Shown here one piece after another: positions 35,457-44,880 of a DNA stretch of 64,000 nucleotides. The notes beneath the pieces were generated by a model. The model saw only the letters and a list, made by a program, of their open reading frames with translations. It was not told where the DNA came from and made no database searches. Within the stretch, counting starts at the first letter, position 1. Every line of letters begins with the position of its first letter. The DNA is taken from positions 310,001 through 374,000 of the forward strand of contig NZ_QWLD01000040.1 of assembly GCF_003600155.1 (NCBI RefSeq), read 5' to 3'. The DNA is from Nesterenkonia muleiensis. GTDB taxonomy: Bacteria > Actinomycetota > Actinomycetes > Actinomycetales > Micrococcaceae. The translations under genes were made by a program, and so were the position numbers.

Positions 35457-36736
35457 TCCGTAGACCGCCGAGCCTGCCGATAGGCCTCCAGCGCCTGCGC
35501 AGCCGTGGCGTCCCAGGAATACCGCCGGGCCAGCTGAGCAGCTGCTGCGCTGTAGATCTTCCACTGCTCCCAGTGGAGAATCAGCTGCTGCAGAGCACGG
35601 GCCCACTGCTCCGGGTCCAGGCTGTCCACCAGTACTCCGGTGGCCCCGTGGTCCACCAGCTCCGCCAGGCCGCCCACATTGTGCGCCAGCACCGGTGTGC
35701 CGCAGGCCTTCGCCTCCAAAGCGACCAGCCCGAAGGACTCACTGTAGGAGGGCACCAGCACCGCGTCCGATGCCCGGAACAGCTCCGCCAGCTCCCGGTG
35801 CGGCAACGGTCTCTTCAGCACGACGACCTCGGAGATTCCCTCTTCGGCGGCAAGGGCCGGGATATCGACGCCGTCGGATCCTGACTGCCTGCCGGCCACG
35901 GTCAGCTGCACGGCCACCTCCGGCATCAGCCTGCACAGCCGGCCCACAGCGGCCAGCGCCACCTGCGGGCCCTTATGCGGCTGCAGCCGGCCGGCGAAGG
36001 TCAGCCGCAGCACCCGGCGCTGCGGTGGGTCCCAGCGGGGATCGGCCTCCACCGGGGGGTAGAACGTGTCCAGGTCGGTGCCGGGATGGACCATGGCGAT
36101 GCGCTCTTCCGGGATGCTGAAGATCCGCTGCAGGTCTGCGGCCTCGCGCCCGGTGTTCGCGGTGAGGACGGCGGCCGTGGTCACGATCTGCTGCTCGGCG
36201 TGGTGGCGTCGCGGGTCCTCAGCGGAAGCGGGGTCGCGCTCGAGCTTCACCGCACCGATGGTGTGCATGGTGTGCACCAGCTGGGCGCCCAGGTCTGCCG
36301 CGACCGTGAGTCCGGCCAGCCCGGAGATCCAGTAGTGGGAATGCACCACCTGTGCCGGGGCAGGGTCGGCTTGGCGAATGCTGTTCACCGCTCGCTCGGC
36401 CAGGTCCTCCAGGCACTCGATGAGCCGTGACTTGTCCTCACGGCATCGCTGGCAGACTCGCAGCACGTGCACCCGCAGCCCCGGGTGGAGGGTGCGTACA
36501 TAGTCCCCGGTGGTCCCCTCAGGGGTGCCGGAGGCGTCGTGGATCTCGTCGAGATCGGTGGTGACGATGTCCACTGAGGTGCCGCCGGCCGCCAGAGCAT
36601 GGGAGAGCGCGTTGACATAGACGTTCAGCCCCCCGGCATCCCCGGTGCCGGCCTGCGCCAAGGGGGAGGTGTGCAGGCTGAGCATCACTACCCGGTCGAT
36701 CCGCGCTGCTGCGCCGGTCTCCGGGTGGGTGGTCAT
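35444..36736 (-). CDS. mshA: D-inositol-3-phosphate glycosyltransferase (mycothiol biosynthesis)
   Basis: 430 residues from ATG 36736. GT4 features are MLSLHTSPLAQAG, GDAGGLNVYVNAL (the nucleotide-sugar GG loop), HSHYWISGLAG, and the E-x7-E motif YSESFGLVALEAKACG. Together these fit MshA, which joins GlcNAc from UDP-GlcNAc to inositol-3-phosphate, the first step of mycothiol. The actinobacterial context supports this, but some GT4 sucrose-phosphate-like enzymes look similar. The upstream in-frame stretch to 36832 is not counted. Its end overlaps tesB by 13 bases. Confidence 0.88.
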   Translation of the reverse strand: MTTHPETGAAARIDRVVMLSLHTSPLAQAGTGDAGGLNVYVNALSHALAAGGTSVDIVTTDLDEIHDASGTPEGTTGDYVRTLHPGLRVHVLRVCQRCREDKSRLIECLEDLAERAVNSIRQADPAPAQVVHSHYWISGLAGLTVAADLGAQLVHTMHTIGAVKLERDPASAEDPRRHHAEQQIVTTAAVLTANTGREAADLQRIFSIPEERIAMVHPGTDLDTFYPPVEADPRWDPPQRRVLRLTFAGRLQPHKGPQVALAAVGRLCRLMPEVAVQLTVAGRQSGSDGVDIPALAAEEGISEVVVLKRPLPHRELAELFRASDAVLVPSYSESFGLVALEAKACGTPVLAHNVGGLAELVDHGATGVLVDSLDPEQWARALQQLILHWEQWKIYSAAAAQLARRYSWDATAAQALEAYRQARRSTDQRM

Positions 36737-36834
36737 AGAGCACTTTCTGGACGTGATGAGACAGCTGAGGCGGCGTTTTTCGCGCCATGCTGGCATGGGG
36801 GCGACGGGTCTCCCCGCTGCCTGGACCAGCACTG

Positions 36835-36907
36835 CGCCCGAGGAGGGATTCGAACCCCCGACCGGCGGATTAGAAGGCCGCTGCTCTATCCCCTGAGCTA
36901 CTCGGGC
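36835..36907 (-). tRNA. tRNA-Arg (anticodon UCU)
   Basis: On the minus strand the acceptor arm GCCCGAG (5' end at 36907) pairs with CTCGGGC (36842-36836). The D arm is GCTCAGGGGATAGAGC, the anticodon loop CTTCTAA (UCU, reading AGA/AGG), and the T arm has GGTTCGAATCC. Length 73 with G73; the CCA tail is not encoded. The last pair of the anticodon stem is a C-U mismatch (31-39), the only irregularity. It stands alone between mshA and the haemoglobin gene. Confidence 0.97.
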
Positions 36908-36942
36908 ATGGACCGCGTACGATCCGACAGTCCATCCTACCG

Positions 36943-37557
36943 TCAGCTGTTGACCATGGAGTGCGCGGCACGTTCTAGATAGCCCCAGAGCTCGGCCTCG
37001 TGCATCGGCGAGAGCTGGGCGGCCTCCACGGCAGTGCGCATGTACCTCAGCCAGGTGTCTCGGGCCTGCGCATCGACCCGGAAGGGCATATGCCGCATGC
37101 GCAGCCGAGGGTGCCCGCGCTGTGCCTGATAGGTGCGTGGGCCGCCCCAGTACTGCTCCAGGAACATCAGCAGCCGCTCCTTGGCCGGGCCGAGATCCTC
37201 CTCGGGGTACATGGCCCGGAATTCTGGATCCTCGGCCACCTGGCCGTAGAAGACCTCCACGATCTTCTCGAAGGTCGGGCGCCCGCCCACTTGTGCGTAG
37301 AAGCTGTGGGGGTCCACCGAGCCGGGGTCCTCCTCCGGAACAACGGGCTGACCATCAGGTCCGGGCAGTACGCCGAGGTCGGCAGAACTCTGCCGCTGTG
37401 GCGGAGGCTCATGGGCCTCCCCACTGGGCCGGCCGGTGACCTGCGAGGGCGGCTTCCCCGCAGGCCGGACGGTCGCGATCGGGGCGCCCAGCCGGCGGGA
37501 GAACTCCGGCAGCGTGGGCTGTTGGCGGGCTGGGTCGTCGTGCTGCTCGTTGGTCAT
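36943..37557 (-). CDS. glbO: Group II truncated haemoglobin (GlbO-like) with long N-terminal extension
   Basis: 204 residues, where the globin itself is only about 120 (85-204). The 2/2 globin begins at [40 protein letters not shown] contains the group II Trp, and His156 in RMRHMPFR is the proximal haem ligand. The first 85 residues are Pro/Gln/Gly-rich and disordered. Group II proteins bind O2 or NO; in mycobacteria GlbO is linked to respiration and oxidant defence. It precedes the tRNA-Arg gene on the same strand and diverges from rpiB. Confidence 0.9.
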   Translation of the reverse strand: MTNEQHDDPARQQPTLPEFSRRLGAPIATVRPAGKPPSQVTGRPSGEAHEPPPQRQSSADLGVLPGPDGQPVVPEEDPGSVDPHSFYAQVGGRPTFEKIVEVFYGQVAEDPEFRAMYPEEDLGPAKERLLMFLEQYWGGPRTYQAQRGHPRLRMRHMPFRVDAQARDTWLRYMRTAVEAAQLSPMHEAELWGYLERAAHSMVNS

Positions 37558-37614
37558 AGTTCGTTCAGCATAGGATGGTCACCGCTTGTTCCTGAAGTGT
37601 GAGAGAGGTTGTCT

Positions 37615-38088
37615 ATGCGCGTCCACATCGCCACCGACCATGCCGGGATGGAGCTCTCGGCTCATCTGGTCACCCATCTCAGCGCCAAGGGGTATGAGGT
37701 GGTCGACCACGGTCCCGAAGAGTACGACGCCCAGGACGACTACCCCGGATTCTGCCTGCGTGCGGCTGAGGCGGTGGCTGAGGAGTTCGCCGCCGGTCAG
37801 CAGTCTCTCGGCATTGTGCTGGGCGGCTCCGGCAACGGTGAGCAGATCGCGGCCAATAAGGTCGCCGGCATTCGTGCGGCCCTGGCCTGGAATCTGGACA
37901 CCGCCCGGCTGGCCCGGGAGCACAACAACGCCAATGTGGTGGGTCTGGGCGGACGGCAGCACAGCCTTGGGGAGGCCACTGAGATTGTGGAGGCGTTTCT
38001 GAGCGCCGAGTGGTCCGGCGAGGAGCGGCACAGCCGGCGCATCGGGAAGATCGCCCATTACGAGACCACCGGCGAGATCCTGGACTGA
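37615..38088 (+). CDS. rpiB: Ribose-5-phosphate isomerase B
   Basis: 157 residues from ATG 37615, with GAGAGAGG upstream (TTG 37609 is the alternative). RpiB stretches are HIATDHAGMEL, YDAQDDYPGFC, GIVLGGSGNGEQIAANK, and NVVGLGGRQ. The cysteine base of E. coli RpiB is replaced by Glu in GSGNGEQ, as known for mycobacterial RpiB, so it is not a defect. It interconverts ribose- and ribulose-5-phosphate. The nei-type gene begins immediately at its stop (TGAATG). Confidence 0.95.
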   Translation: MRVHIATDHAGMELSAHLVTHLSAKGYEVVDHGPEEYDAQDDYPGFCLRAAEAVAEEFAAGQQSLGIVLGGSGNGEQIAANKVAGIRAALAWNLDTARLAREHNNANVVGLGGRQHSLGEATEIVEAFLSAEWSGEERHSRRIGKIAHYETTGEILD

Positions 38089-38997
38089 ATGCCCGAAGGT
38101 CATACTCTCCACCGGCTGGCATCCCAGGTTCAGCGGCTCTTCGTGGGCCGCAGCTGGCGGGTCAGCTCCCCGCAGGGGCGGTTCGACGCCGGTGCGGCCA
38201 GACTTCACGGGCGGGTCCCTGAGCGTGCCGAGGCCTGGGGCAAGCAGCTCTTCGTGCACCTGGGCGCCGATATCTGGCAGGTGCACCTGGGACTCTACGG
38301 GGCGTTCAGCTTTCGCGGGGACGAGAGCTTCGCCGGTGCGGCGTCCCTGGGTGCCCCGCGCACTGTCGGCACACAGCACACTCCCGAGTACGACGACACC
38401 GGATGGATCCTGCCGGAACCGCCGCGGGCCACTGCGCGTGCCCGGATCCATGTACCCCACGGCTGGGCCGACCTCCGTGGACCCTCGCGGTGTGCGGTGC
38501 TCAACCCCATGCAGTATGAGGCGGTCATCGCCAGGCTGGGACCGGATCCGTTGCGGCAGCCCGAAGGGTCCCTCGATGAGGCTTTGCTGGGCCAGTTTCA
38601 GGACAATCTGCGCCGCCGGCGCATCAGCATCGCCGCCGCGCTGATGGACCAGGCGGTGATCGCCGGGGTGGGAAACATATACCGGGCAGAGTCGTTGTTT
38701 ACCGAGGGCCTCAGCCCCGATACGCCCTCCCAGGAACTCTCCGGGTCTCAGGTCTCCTCGCTGTGGGCCACCATCACCGGGCAGCTGCGCGATGGAGTCA
38801 GTGAGGGCACCATTCGCACCCTGCGCGCCGATGACCCGCATTTGGGGCTGCGCGGGGCTGATGTGCGCTCGGCGGTGCGCCGTCACTGGGTATACAAGCA
38901 CCAGGGCACCCCGTGCTTGAAGTGCGGAGAGACGATCCGCATGAGGGAGCTTCAGGGTCGGCGCCTGTACTGGTGTCCAGGATGCCAGACTCACTAG
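38089..38997 (+). CDS. Fpg/Nei-family DNA glycosylase (endonuclease VIII-like)
   Basis: 302 residues. The catalytic N-terminus is [11 protein letters not shown] with Pro as nucleophile after Met removal, then Glu. The H2TH region reads [21 protein letters not shown], and the C-terminal zinc finger has CLKC and CPGC with 16 residues between. It removes oxidised bases and nicks the strand (base excision repair). The P-E-G-H-T start suits Nei rather than Fpg (usually P-E-L-P). It follows rpiB directly, and this pair is common in Micrococcales. A strong hairpin (39060-39086) follows. Confidence 0.93.
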   Translation: MPEGHTLHRLASQVQRLFVGRSWRVSSPQGRFDAGAARLHGRVPERAEAWGKQLFVHLGADIWQVHLGLYGAFSFRGDESFAGAASLGAPRTVGTQHTPEYDDTGWILPEPPRATARARIHVPHGWADLRGPSRCAVLNPMQYEAVIARLGPDPLRQPEGSLDEALLGQFQDNLRRRRISIAAALMDQAVIAGVGNIYRAESLFTEGLSPDTPSQELSGSQVSSLWATITGQLRDGVSEGTIRTLRADDPHLGLRGADVRSAVRRHWVYKHQGTPCLKCGETIRMRELQGRRLYWCPGCQTH

Positions 38998-38999
38998 CC

Positions 39000-39105
39000 G
39001 CTCCGGTCTTTCCTTGGCTCAATCGCGCGTCGCGTGGCTCACGCTGCTCAATCGCCTCGGAAGACTCGGAGCAGGCTCCGGTCTTCTCTCGGCTCAATCG
39101 CGCGT
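39000..39105 (+). repeat. Imperfect 31-base direct repeat upstream of thrS
   Basis: Two 31-base copies (39000-39030 and 39075-39105) match at 28 positions; both begin GCTCCGGTCTT and end GGCTCAATCGCGCGT. Between them is a partial third copy with CTCAATCGCCTCGG. They fill the gap between the glycosylase stop and thrS. They look like a local tandem duplication. The second copy also forms half of the hairpin at 39060-39086. Confidence 0.7.
39060..39086 (+). terminator. Strong hairpin between the glycosylase gene and thrS
   Basis: GAAGAC-T-CGGAGC (39060-39072) pairs with GCTCCG-GTCTTC (39075-39086): 12 pairs with one bulge and a nominal 2-base loop, so the innermost pair probably opens. There is no T-tract. 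It is either the terminator of the rpiB-nei transcript or part of a thrS leader. Confidence 0.5.
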
Positions 39106-39154
39106 AGAATCACGGGGGTCAGCATTTTCCCCGACTCAGGAGATCCGAAGACTC

Positions 39155-41152
39155 GTGTCCGAGCAGATCAGCATCACCCTCAACGGCGCACCGACCACCC
39201 TTGAGGCGGGCACAACAGGCACAACGGTCTTCGAAGACTCCGCGACCACTGTGGTGATGCGCGTGGACGGCGAGCTCTGGGACCTTTCCCGCCAGCTTCC
39301 CGACGGTGCTCAGGTGCAGCCGGTGGACATCGCCGATGAGGACGGGCTCAACGTGCTGCGGCACTCCTGCGCCCATGTCATGGCGCAGGCCGTCCAGCAG
39401 CTGTTTCCCGGGTCCAAGCTGGGCATTGGGCCCTACATCACAGATGGCTTCTACTTCGATTTCGATGTGGAGAACCCTTTCACCCCTGAGGATCTGAAGA
39501 AGATCGAGAAGTCGATGCAAAAGATCATCAACCAGGCCCAGACCTTCGAGCGTGAGGTGGTGGACCTGGAGGAGGCCAAGCGGCAGATGGCCGATGAACC
39601 GTACAAGCTGGAGCTGTTGGGCACCGGTGACAGCGCGGCTGAAGGTGCCTCCGTAGAAGTCGGCGGGAGCGAGATCACCATCTACCACAATGTGGACCGC
39701 AAGGGTGAGCGGGTCTGGTCAGATCTCTGCCGCGGGCCGCACCTTCCTACGACCAAGCTGATTGCCAATGCCTATTCGGTGATGCGCGCAGCCGGTGCCT
39801 ATTGGCGTGGCAAGGAGACCAATCCGCAGCTGCAGCGGCTTTACGGGACAGCCTGGCCCACAAAGGATGATCTCAAGGCCTATAAGGACCGGCTGGCGGA
39901 GGCGGAGCGCCGTGACCATCGCAAACTCGGCGCCGAGCTGGACCTTTTCAGCTTCCCGGACGAATTGGGTTCGGGTCTGCCTGTCTTCCATCCCAAGGGC
40001 GGCGTGGTGAAGCGCGAGATGGAGGACTACGTCCGGCGCCGCCACATTGAGGAGGGCTTCGAGTATGTCGGCACTCCGCACATCTCCAAGGACGGGCTCT
40101 TCCACACCTCTGGCCATCTGCCCTACTACGCCGAGGACATGTTTCCCCCGTTGGTGGTGGACGAGGAGCGCGACGACGGCGGCAACATCACCAAGCAGGG
40201 TCAAGAATACCGTCTCAAGGCGATGAACTGCCCCATGCACAATCTCATCTACCGGTCACGCGGACGTTCCTACCGGGAGCTTCCGCTACGGCTCTTCGAG
40301 TTCGGCTCGGTCTACCGCTATGAGAAGTCCGGGGTGGTGCACGGCCTGACCCGTGTTCGTGGCATGACCCAGGATGACTCGCACTCCTACGTGGCCAAGG
40401 AGCAGGCTCCAGCGGAGATCGCGCATCTGCTGAACTTCGTGCTCTCACTGCTGAGGGACTTCGGCCTGCACGATTTTTACCTGGAGTTGTCCACGCGCGA
40501 TGAGGAATCGGATAAGTTCATCGGCACCCGCGAGCAGTGGGAGGACGCCACCTCCGTTCTGGAGGATGTTGCCCGTCAGACCGGTCTGGAGCTAGTGCCC
40601 GACCCCGGCGGAGCGGCCTACTACGGCCCCAAGATTTCCGTCCAGGCCCGCGACGCCATCGGCCGGACTTGGCAGATGTCTACCGTTCAGCTCGACTTCA
40701 ACCAGCCGGCGCGCTTCGGTCTGGAGTACACCGCCGCCGACGGCAGCCGCCAGGAGCCGGTGATGATCCACTCTGCCAAGTTCGGTTCCATCGAACGGTT
40801 CCTGGGTGTGCTCACTGAGCACTACGCCGGGGCATTCCCGGCCTGGCTGGCTCCGGTTCAGGTGCGTGGTGTTCCGGTGGCTGAGCCGTTCAACGACTAC
40901 CTCGGTGAGGTCATCGATAAGCTCAAAGCTCGCGGTGTGCGGGCGGAGCTGGACGACGGCAGCGACCGGTTCCCCAAGAAGATCCGCACCGCGTCCAAGG
41001 ACAAGATCCCGTTTGTGCTGATCGTCGGTGGCGAGGATGCTGAGGCTGGCTCGGTGTCCTTCCGTTTCCGGGACGGCAGTCAGGACAACCAGGTCCCGGT
41101 CAATGAGGCTGTGGAGCGAATCGTCAGGGCCATTAAGGACCGCGAGTCCTGA
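39155..41152 (+). CDS. thrS: Threonyl-tRNA synthetase
   Basis: 665 residues from GTG 39155 ([11 protein letters not shown]). The TGS domain is at the N-terminus; the editing domain has [17 protein letters not shown]; the class II core has [12 protein letters not shown] with the zinc Cys, [12 protein letters not shown] (motif 2) and [16 protein letters not shown]. The anticodon-binding domain is complete. It charges tRNA-Thr. Upstream in-frame codons to 39014 lie in the direct-repeat region and are not counted. It starts the thrS-HIT-pgsA operon, joined by 1-base overlaps. Confidence 0.96.
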   Translation: MSEQISITLNGAPTTLEAGTTGTTVFEDSATTVVMRVDGELWDLSRQLPDGAQVQPVDIADEDGLNVLRHSCAHVMAQAVQQLFPGSKLGIGPYITDGFYFDFDVENPFTPEDLKKIEKSMQKIINQAQTFEREVVDLEEAKRQMADEPYKLELLGTGDSAAEGASVEVGGSEITIYHNVDRKGERVWSDLCRGPHLPTTKLIANAYSVMRAAGAYWRGKETNPQLQRLYGTAWPTKDDLKAYKDRLAEAERRDHRKLGAELDLFSFPDELGSGLPVFHPKGGVVKREMEDYVRRRHIEEGFEYVGTPHISKDGLFHTSGHLPYYAEDMFPPLVVDEERDDGGNITKQGQEYRLKAMNCPMHNLIYRSRGRSYRELPLRLFEFGSVYRYEKSGVVHGLTRVRGMTQDDSHSYVAKEQAPAEIAHLLNFVLSLLRDFGLHDFYLELSTRDEESDKFIGTREQWEDATSVLEDVARQTGLELVPDPGGAAYYGPKISVQARDAIGRTWQMSTVQLDFNQPARFGLEYTAADGSRQEPVMIHSAKFGSIERFLGVLTEHYAGAFPAWLAPVQVRGVPVAEPFNDYLGEVIDKLKARGVRAELDDGSDRFPKKIRTASKDKIPFVLIVGGEDAEAGSVSFRFRDGSQDNQVPVNEAVERIVRAIKDRES

Positions 41153-41706
41153 TGTCCGAGCCGACCTGGGACAGCGATGACTTTGTGCTGCCCGGGGTTC
41201 CTGATGCGTTCCAGCGCTTGTGGACTCCGCACCGGCAGGCGTACCAGGCCAAGGGCCAGGACCAGGTCACCGGTGAGGGCGACTGCCCGTTCTGCGTAGC
41301 CGCACACCGCAGTGATGAGGATTCGCTCATCGTGGCCAGGGGCGAAAGCTGTTTTGTGCTGCTGAATCTGTACCCCTATAACCCAGGGCATCTGCTGGTC
41401 TGTCCCTATCGGCATGTGCCGGATCTGACTGATCTGACCTCTGCGGAGGCTCATGAGTTCATGGCCCTGACCCAGCGGGGGATGGCGGTGCTGCGTGAGG
41501 TGGCCAAACCCTCCGGATTCAACCTGGGCATCAATCAGGGCAAGGTGGGTGGGGCCGGAATTGCTGCGCATCTGCACCAGCATGTGATTCCGCGGTGGGG
41601 CGGGGACACGAACTTCCTGCCGATCATTGCCGGAACCAAGTCACTGTCAGTCACTTTGGGGGAGGTCCGAAAGCAGGTCTCTCAGGCTTGGGGTGAGGCG
41701 GACTGA
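41152..41706 (+). CDS. HIT-family hydrolase/phosphorylase (AP4A phosphorylase-like)
   Basis: 184 residues; its ATG shares a base with the thrS stop (TGATG). The zinc-like CPFCVAAH (residues near 41) and the histidine triad HLHQHVIPRW are clear. This thrS-HIT-pgsA order is shared with Mycobacterium tuberculosis, where the HIT protein (Rv2613c) is an AP4A phosphorylase; the same activity is likely here but not proven. AP4A is a by-product of aminoacyl-tRNA synthetases, which fits the neighbour thrS. Confidence 0.9.
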   Translation: MSEPTWDSDDFVLPGVPDAFQRLWTPHRQAYQAKGQDQVTGEGDCPFCVAAHRSDEDSLIVARGESCFVLLNLYPYNPGHLLVCPYRHVPDLTDLTSAEAHEFMALTQRGMAVLREVAKPSGFNLGINQGKVGGAGIAAHLHQHVIPRWGGDTNFLPIIAGTKSLSVTLGEVRKQVSQAWGEAD

Positions 41707-42311
41707 TGCTCAAGCATGCCCGCCGGTTCTTCTCTGCCGTTTTCACCCCGATTGCTAGGTTCCTACTGCGCATTGGACTGACGCCCAATGCGGTCACAGT
41801 GCTCGGGACCCTCGGGGTCAGCCTCGGGGCGCTGGTGTTCTACCCGCTGGGTCAGCTGTTCTGGGGGACCGTGGTGATCACGCTGTTCGTCTTCAGCGAT
41901 CTGATTGATGGACTGATGGCCCGGTTGGCGGATCAGCGCAGCGTGCTCGGCGGGTTCCTGGATTCGATCTCTGACCGAGTCCAGGACTGTGCGGTGTTCC
42001 TGGGTTTGATGCTCTGGTTCTTCGGTCCGGGGGATGACTACTGGATCGGTGTGAGCGCGGCAGTGTGCATGATCCTCGGTCTGTTGGTCTCCTATGTGCG
42101 GGCCCGTGCAGAGTCAGAGGGCTTTGATGCCAATACCGGTATCGCTGAGCGTCCCGAGCGTATGGTGCTCACCTTGGTGTTCACCGGTTTCGTGGGGCTG
42201 GGCATGCCGCAGAGCGTCCTGCTGGTCGTGCTGGCTCTGCTCGCCACAGGGTCGTTGATCACGGTTGTTCAACGCATCATCACAGTGGTTCGGCAGGCTA
42301 CCCGGAACTGA
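41706..42311 (+). CDS. pgsA: CDP-alcohol phosphatidyltransferase (phosphatidylinositol-phosphate synthase-like)
   Basis: 201 residues with five or six membrane helices. The full family motif D-G-x2-A-R-x8-G-x3-D-x3-D is at D68, G69, A72, R73, G82, D86 and D90. By position after thrS and the HIT gene it corresponds to mycobacterial PgsA1, which makes phosphatidylinositol phosphate from CDP-diacylglycerol and inositol-phosphate. In relatives an acyltransferase and a mannosyltransferase (pimA) follow; here the operon ends and a GyrI-like gene converges, overlapping by 14 bases. Confidence 0.9.
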   Translation: MLKHARRFFSAVFTPIARFLLRIGLTPNAVTVLGTLGVSLGALVFYPLGQLFWGTVVITLFVFSDLIDGLMARLADQRSVLGGFLDSISDRVQDCAVFLGLMLWFFGPGDDYWIGVSAAVCMILGLLVSYVRARAESEGFDANTGIAERPERMVLTLVFTGFVGLGMPQSVLLVVLALLATGSLITVVQRIITVVRQATRN

Positions 42312-42918
42312 CAGGCTGGCGGAGGATGGTGCGCAGTTTCTCTGGCGCCGTCCGCCGTGGATCGCTGAGATAGATCTCGTGGTGCTTGCCGACCGTGCGC
42401 AGGCCGTTCTTCGGTATGAACTCGTGGTGGAGGTGAGCCAGGACGGCAGCCTCGTCGTCGTATGGGCCTATATGGAGGGTTTGGACGCAGCGACCCTCGG
42501 ACAGCGACTCCCAGCGAATATCGGCCAGACGGAGAGGGGAATCCTTCGCGCTGACTTCTTCGATCGCAGTATGAACCATCTGCTGGTCTATCCAGCCCGG
42601 CGTCATCAGCATCATGGTCCAGTTCCACTGGGATTTGTCCCGGGCCGAAGTGTAGGAGTCCATGTTCTCGGCCCACCACAGGCCTTCCAGGGGCGGGACC
42701 ACATAGTCGCGCCCCAGGGTACGTTTGCTGGCGAACTTGAGCTTATAGGCCACCGGGTAAAGGGTCTTGAGTGCATCAGCGTAGGCCGATGAGGTGTTCG
42801 GATCGCCATGTCCGTCGATCATGAGGTACCGCGATTCTGGAAGATTCAGAACCCGAAACTCGTCACGTTTCGCTCGATAGGAATCGAGGGTCTTCTTCAA
42901 GTCAATCTTCTCGGGCAT
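42298..42918 (-). CDS. GyrI-like small-molecule-binding domain protein
   Basis: 206 residues from ATG 42918, with AAGGATCCCT upstream. Stretches such as YLMIDGHGDPNTSSAYADAL, LEGLWWAENMDSYTS, MLMTPGWI and LHIGPYDDEAAVLAHLH are typical of the GyrI/SbmC-like (YdhR-type SOUL-like) domain family, which binds small amphipathic molecules in a cleft with Glu/Trp. No DNA-binding domain is attached. A possible drug or toxin binding role is inferred only. The frame stays open upstream to 43137 inside the HNH gene and is not counted. Confidence 0.85.
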   Translation of the reverse strand: MPEKIDLKKTLDSYRAKRDEFRVLNLPESRYLMIDGHGDPNTSSAYADALKTLYPVAYKLKFASKRTLGRDYVVPPLEGLWWAENMDSYTSARDKSQWNWTMMLMTPGWIDQQMVHTAIEEVSAKDSPLRLADIRWESLSEGRCVQTLHIGPYDDEAAVLAHLHHEFIPKNGLRTVGKHHEIYLSDPRRTAPEKLRTILRQPVSSG

Positions 42919-42929
42919 AGGGATCCTTG

Positions 42930-44765
42930 CTATGCGGCGTGGGTGATGTCTGTGTGGAGTAGGTCTGCGCGGAGGGGGTAGTTCCAGGATTTCAACCGGT
43001 GGTGGCGTCGGCAGAGTAGTTGGAGGTTCTCTGCGGTGGTGGGCCCGCCGGTGTCGTAGGGGGTGATGTGGTCGGTGTCGCAGCGTTCTGCAGGCACAGT
43101 ACACCCCTGGGTCTGGCAGGTGCGGTCTCGGAACCACAGGGCAGTTCGGAGTCGTGGTGGTGGGTAGCGGCCAGAGGACCGGATGGCCAGCAGGTCATCC
43201 TCGGCACCGTGGAGTAGTTGGTACCATTCGAGTCGGTTGATCTGGTGTTCGAGCAGGTCGTGGAGATTCCGTGCGGGGATGGGGACTTTCCGGTCCCGGG
43301 TGATGCCGGGTTGCTGAGATCGTCCAGTGAAAGCTTCTTCGTGGACGATGATGCCGATCTGGGCGTCGATCTCGATGCCCTCTGGGGTCTGGGTGTTCAG
43401 CATCCATGCACAGAAGACGTCCGCGGCCCTCTGGTCCAGGATGCGGGGGTCCCCGTTCTCCCTGGTGGTGGGCAGCTCGTTGATGCTGAAACGGGCAGAA
43501 CCCCAGTGGGCTCCCTGAGCAGAACCCTGGTCCCGGTGCTGACCCTGGTGCTGGTTTTGTTTCGGGCCTTGGGATGGGAGACCTTCACCCTGGCGGTGGT
43601 GCTGGTCTCTGCCCTGGTTTTGGGGTGGGTGGTCTTGGGTGCCCTCTGCTGGGTGTGTCCCATCGGTGATGTGCAGGGTGGGGGCAGCATTGGTGCCCCA
43701 GGGCCCGTCGCCGAGGCTGTATCCAGGTGTGATGCATGGGTTGTTCTGGAACTCAGCTGGTAGCTCAGCTGGTCGCTCAACGGGCAGGTCCTCAGTGAAA
43801 TCGTTAACGGGACTCTTCTTCGACCCTTTGGTGTGGGGGATCAGCCGGGCGAAGCCTTCTTGTTGTTGGAGTTCCATGGTGTGCTCAGCGATCAGCGGGT
43901 TATGCGGCACCGGGTGGGTGGCTGAGCGGGTGGTGGCATCGAGCCGGCGCTGGATAGCGTGGGCGGTCAGGGTGGGGATGATGGCGGTGAGGACGCTCAT
44001 CCCGTCCTCGATGTCGGTCACAGTGACCCGGCGGGTGCGGGCGGCTTGGGTGAAACGCTGGGAGGCCTGTGCGGGTTCTGCGGTGTGTTCGAACTCTTTG
44101 AGCCAGTTGTTCAGCTCCCCGACCCGGTGGGACTCAGCGTAGCCCGGTGCCTGCTGATCCAGGTCAGCCACCGCAGACTCGGTGGTGAGTTTCTCAGCGG
44201 TGGTGGTGATCTTCCGCAGCCGGAAGTCACAGATACGACCCTGCTGAAAGGCTTCCCACACCCGGGGCAGCTGCCGCTTAGCGCGGGCCGCGGTGAGGTA
44301 TTCGGTGGTGACTACATATTCGGAGCGGCCTACCGCCTCGGCGATGAACATGATCGCTGCCCGCCCGGCCTCCTGCTCAGCGAAGACCACCTGCCGCCCC
44401 AGCCCGCGCAGCACCTCTGCGGAGGCCTCACGGGCACGAGCAGACTCATAGTCCTCCACATAAGGAACCCGGGCCTGAGCCACGTTGTCATCATGGAAAC
44501 CCAGCATCCACCCCAGTTGCGCGGACTTGGCCCGACGCAATTCCCGTTCCATCTCCCACACCCGGGTGGTGCGCGGTTCCCGCAGCACGGGAGGGGCACC
44601 GGTGCGCTCAGCCTCAGCGGTGGTCTGAGCCGCTGCAGAATCTGCCCCACAGGCGATATCGGCAACACCACCAGACTCAGCGCGCGACCTAGAGCCGGTG
44701 CTGGATCCGGCAGAGCGCAGTCGCCCGGTCGACGCGTGCTCGTTGGTGCTGTGGACGGTGGTCAT
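42930..44765 (-). CDS. DUF222/HNH endonuclease domain protein
   Basis: 611 residues from ATG 44765. The N-terminal DUF222 helical region (about 70-330) is followed by a Gln/His/Gly-rich low-complexity stretch (about 370-430; contains repeated HHRQG and QHQGQH-type units) and then a C-terminal HNH domain: RTALWFRDRTCQTQGC, CDTDHITPYDTGG, NLQLLCRRHHRLKS. Cysteines suggest a zinc site. These proteins occur in many copies in actinobacteria and behave like mobile or phase-variable elements; the substrate is unknown. The upstream region is AT-rich with three TTCGA(A/T)T repeats (44768, 44780, 44819). It sits beside a truncated grpB. Confidence 0.9.
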   Translation of the reverse strand: MTTVHSTNEHASTGRLRSAGSSTGSRSRAESGGVADIACGADSAAAQTTAEAERTGAPPVLREPRTTRVWEMERELRRAKSAQLGWMLGFHDDNVAQARVPYVEDYESARAREASAEVLRGLGRQVVFAEQEAGRAAIMFIAEAVGRSEYVVTTEYLTAARAKRQLPRVWEAFQQGRICDFRLRKITTTAEKLTTESAVADLDQQAPGYAESHRVGELNNWLKEFEHTAEPAQASQRFTQAARTRRVTVTDIEDGMSVLTAIIPTLTAHAIQRRLDATTRSATHPVPHNPLIAEHTMELQQQEGFARLIPHTKGSKKSPVNDFTEDLPVERPAELPAEFQNNPCITPGYSLGDGPWGTNAAPTLHITDGTHPAEGTQDHPPQNQGRDQHHRQGEGLPSQGPKQNQHQGQHRDQGSAQGAHWGSARFSINELPTTRENGDPRILDQRAADVFCAWMLNTQTPEGIEIDAQIGIIVHEEAFTGRSQQPGITRDRKVPIPARNLHDLLEHQINRLEWYQLLHGAEDDLLAIRSSGRYPPPRLRTALWFRDRTCQTQGCTVPAERCDTDHITPYDTGGPTTAENLQLLCRRHHRLKSWNYPLRADLLHTDITHAA

Positions 44766-44880
44766 AGTTCGATTATATCTTCGAATATGACGCGGATCAA
44801 GCAATTTAGGAACATTTGTTCGAATTAAGAGCAGTTTGAACGGGCGATTCACTCACCCCAGAAACTAAGAAAATCGTGCC
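44766..44880. promoter_or_regulatory. AT-rich spacer with TTCGA(A/T)T repeats
   Basis: This short AT-rich gap between the HNH gene and the grpB fragment has three copies of TTCGATT/TTCGAAT (44768-44774, 44780-44786, 44819-44825). The second and third contain the palindrome TTCGAA. They overlap the place where the HNH promoter should be and could be operator sites. The base composition differs from the flanks, in line with an insertion. Confidence 0.35.

Noticed and set aside
39000-39154. T-box riboswitch controlling thrS
   Set aside because: Repeats and a hairpin are present, but I could not find the T-box bulge sequence or an antiterminator pairing.
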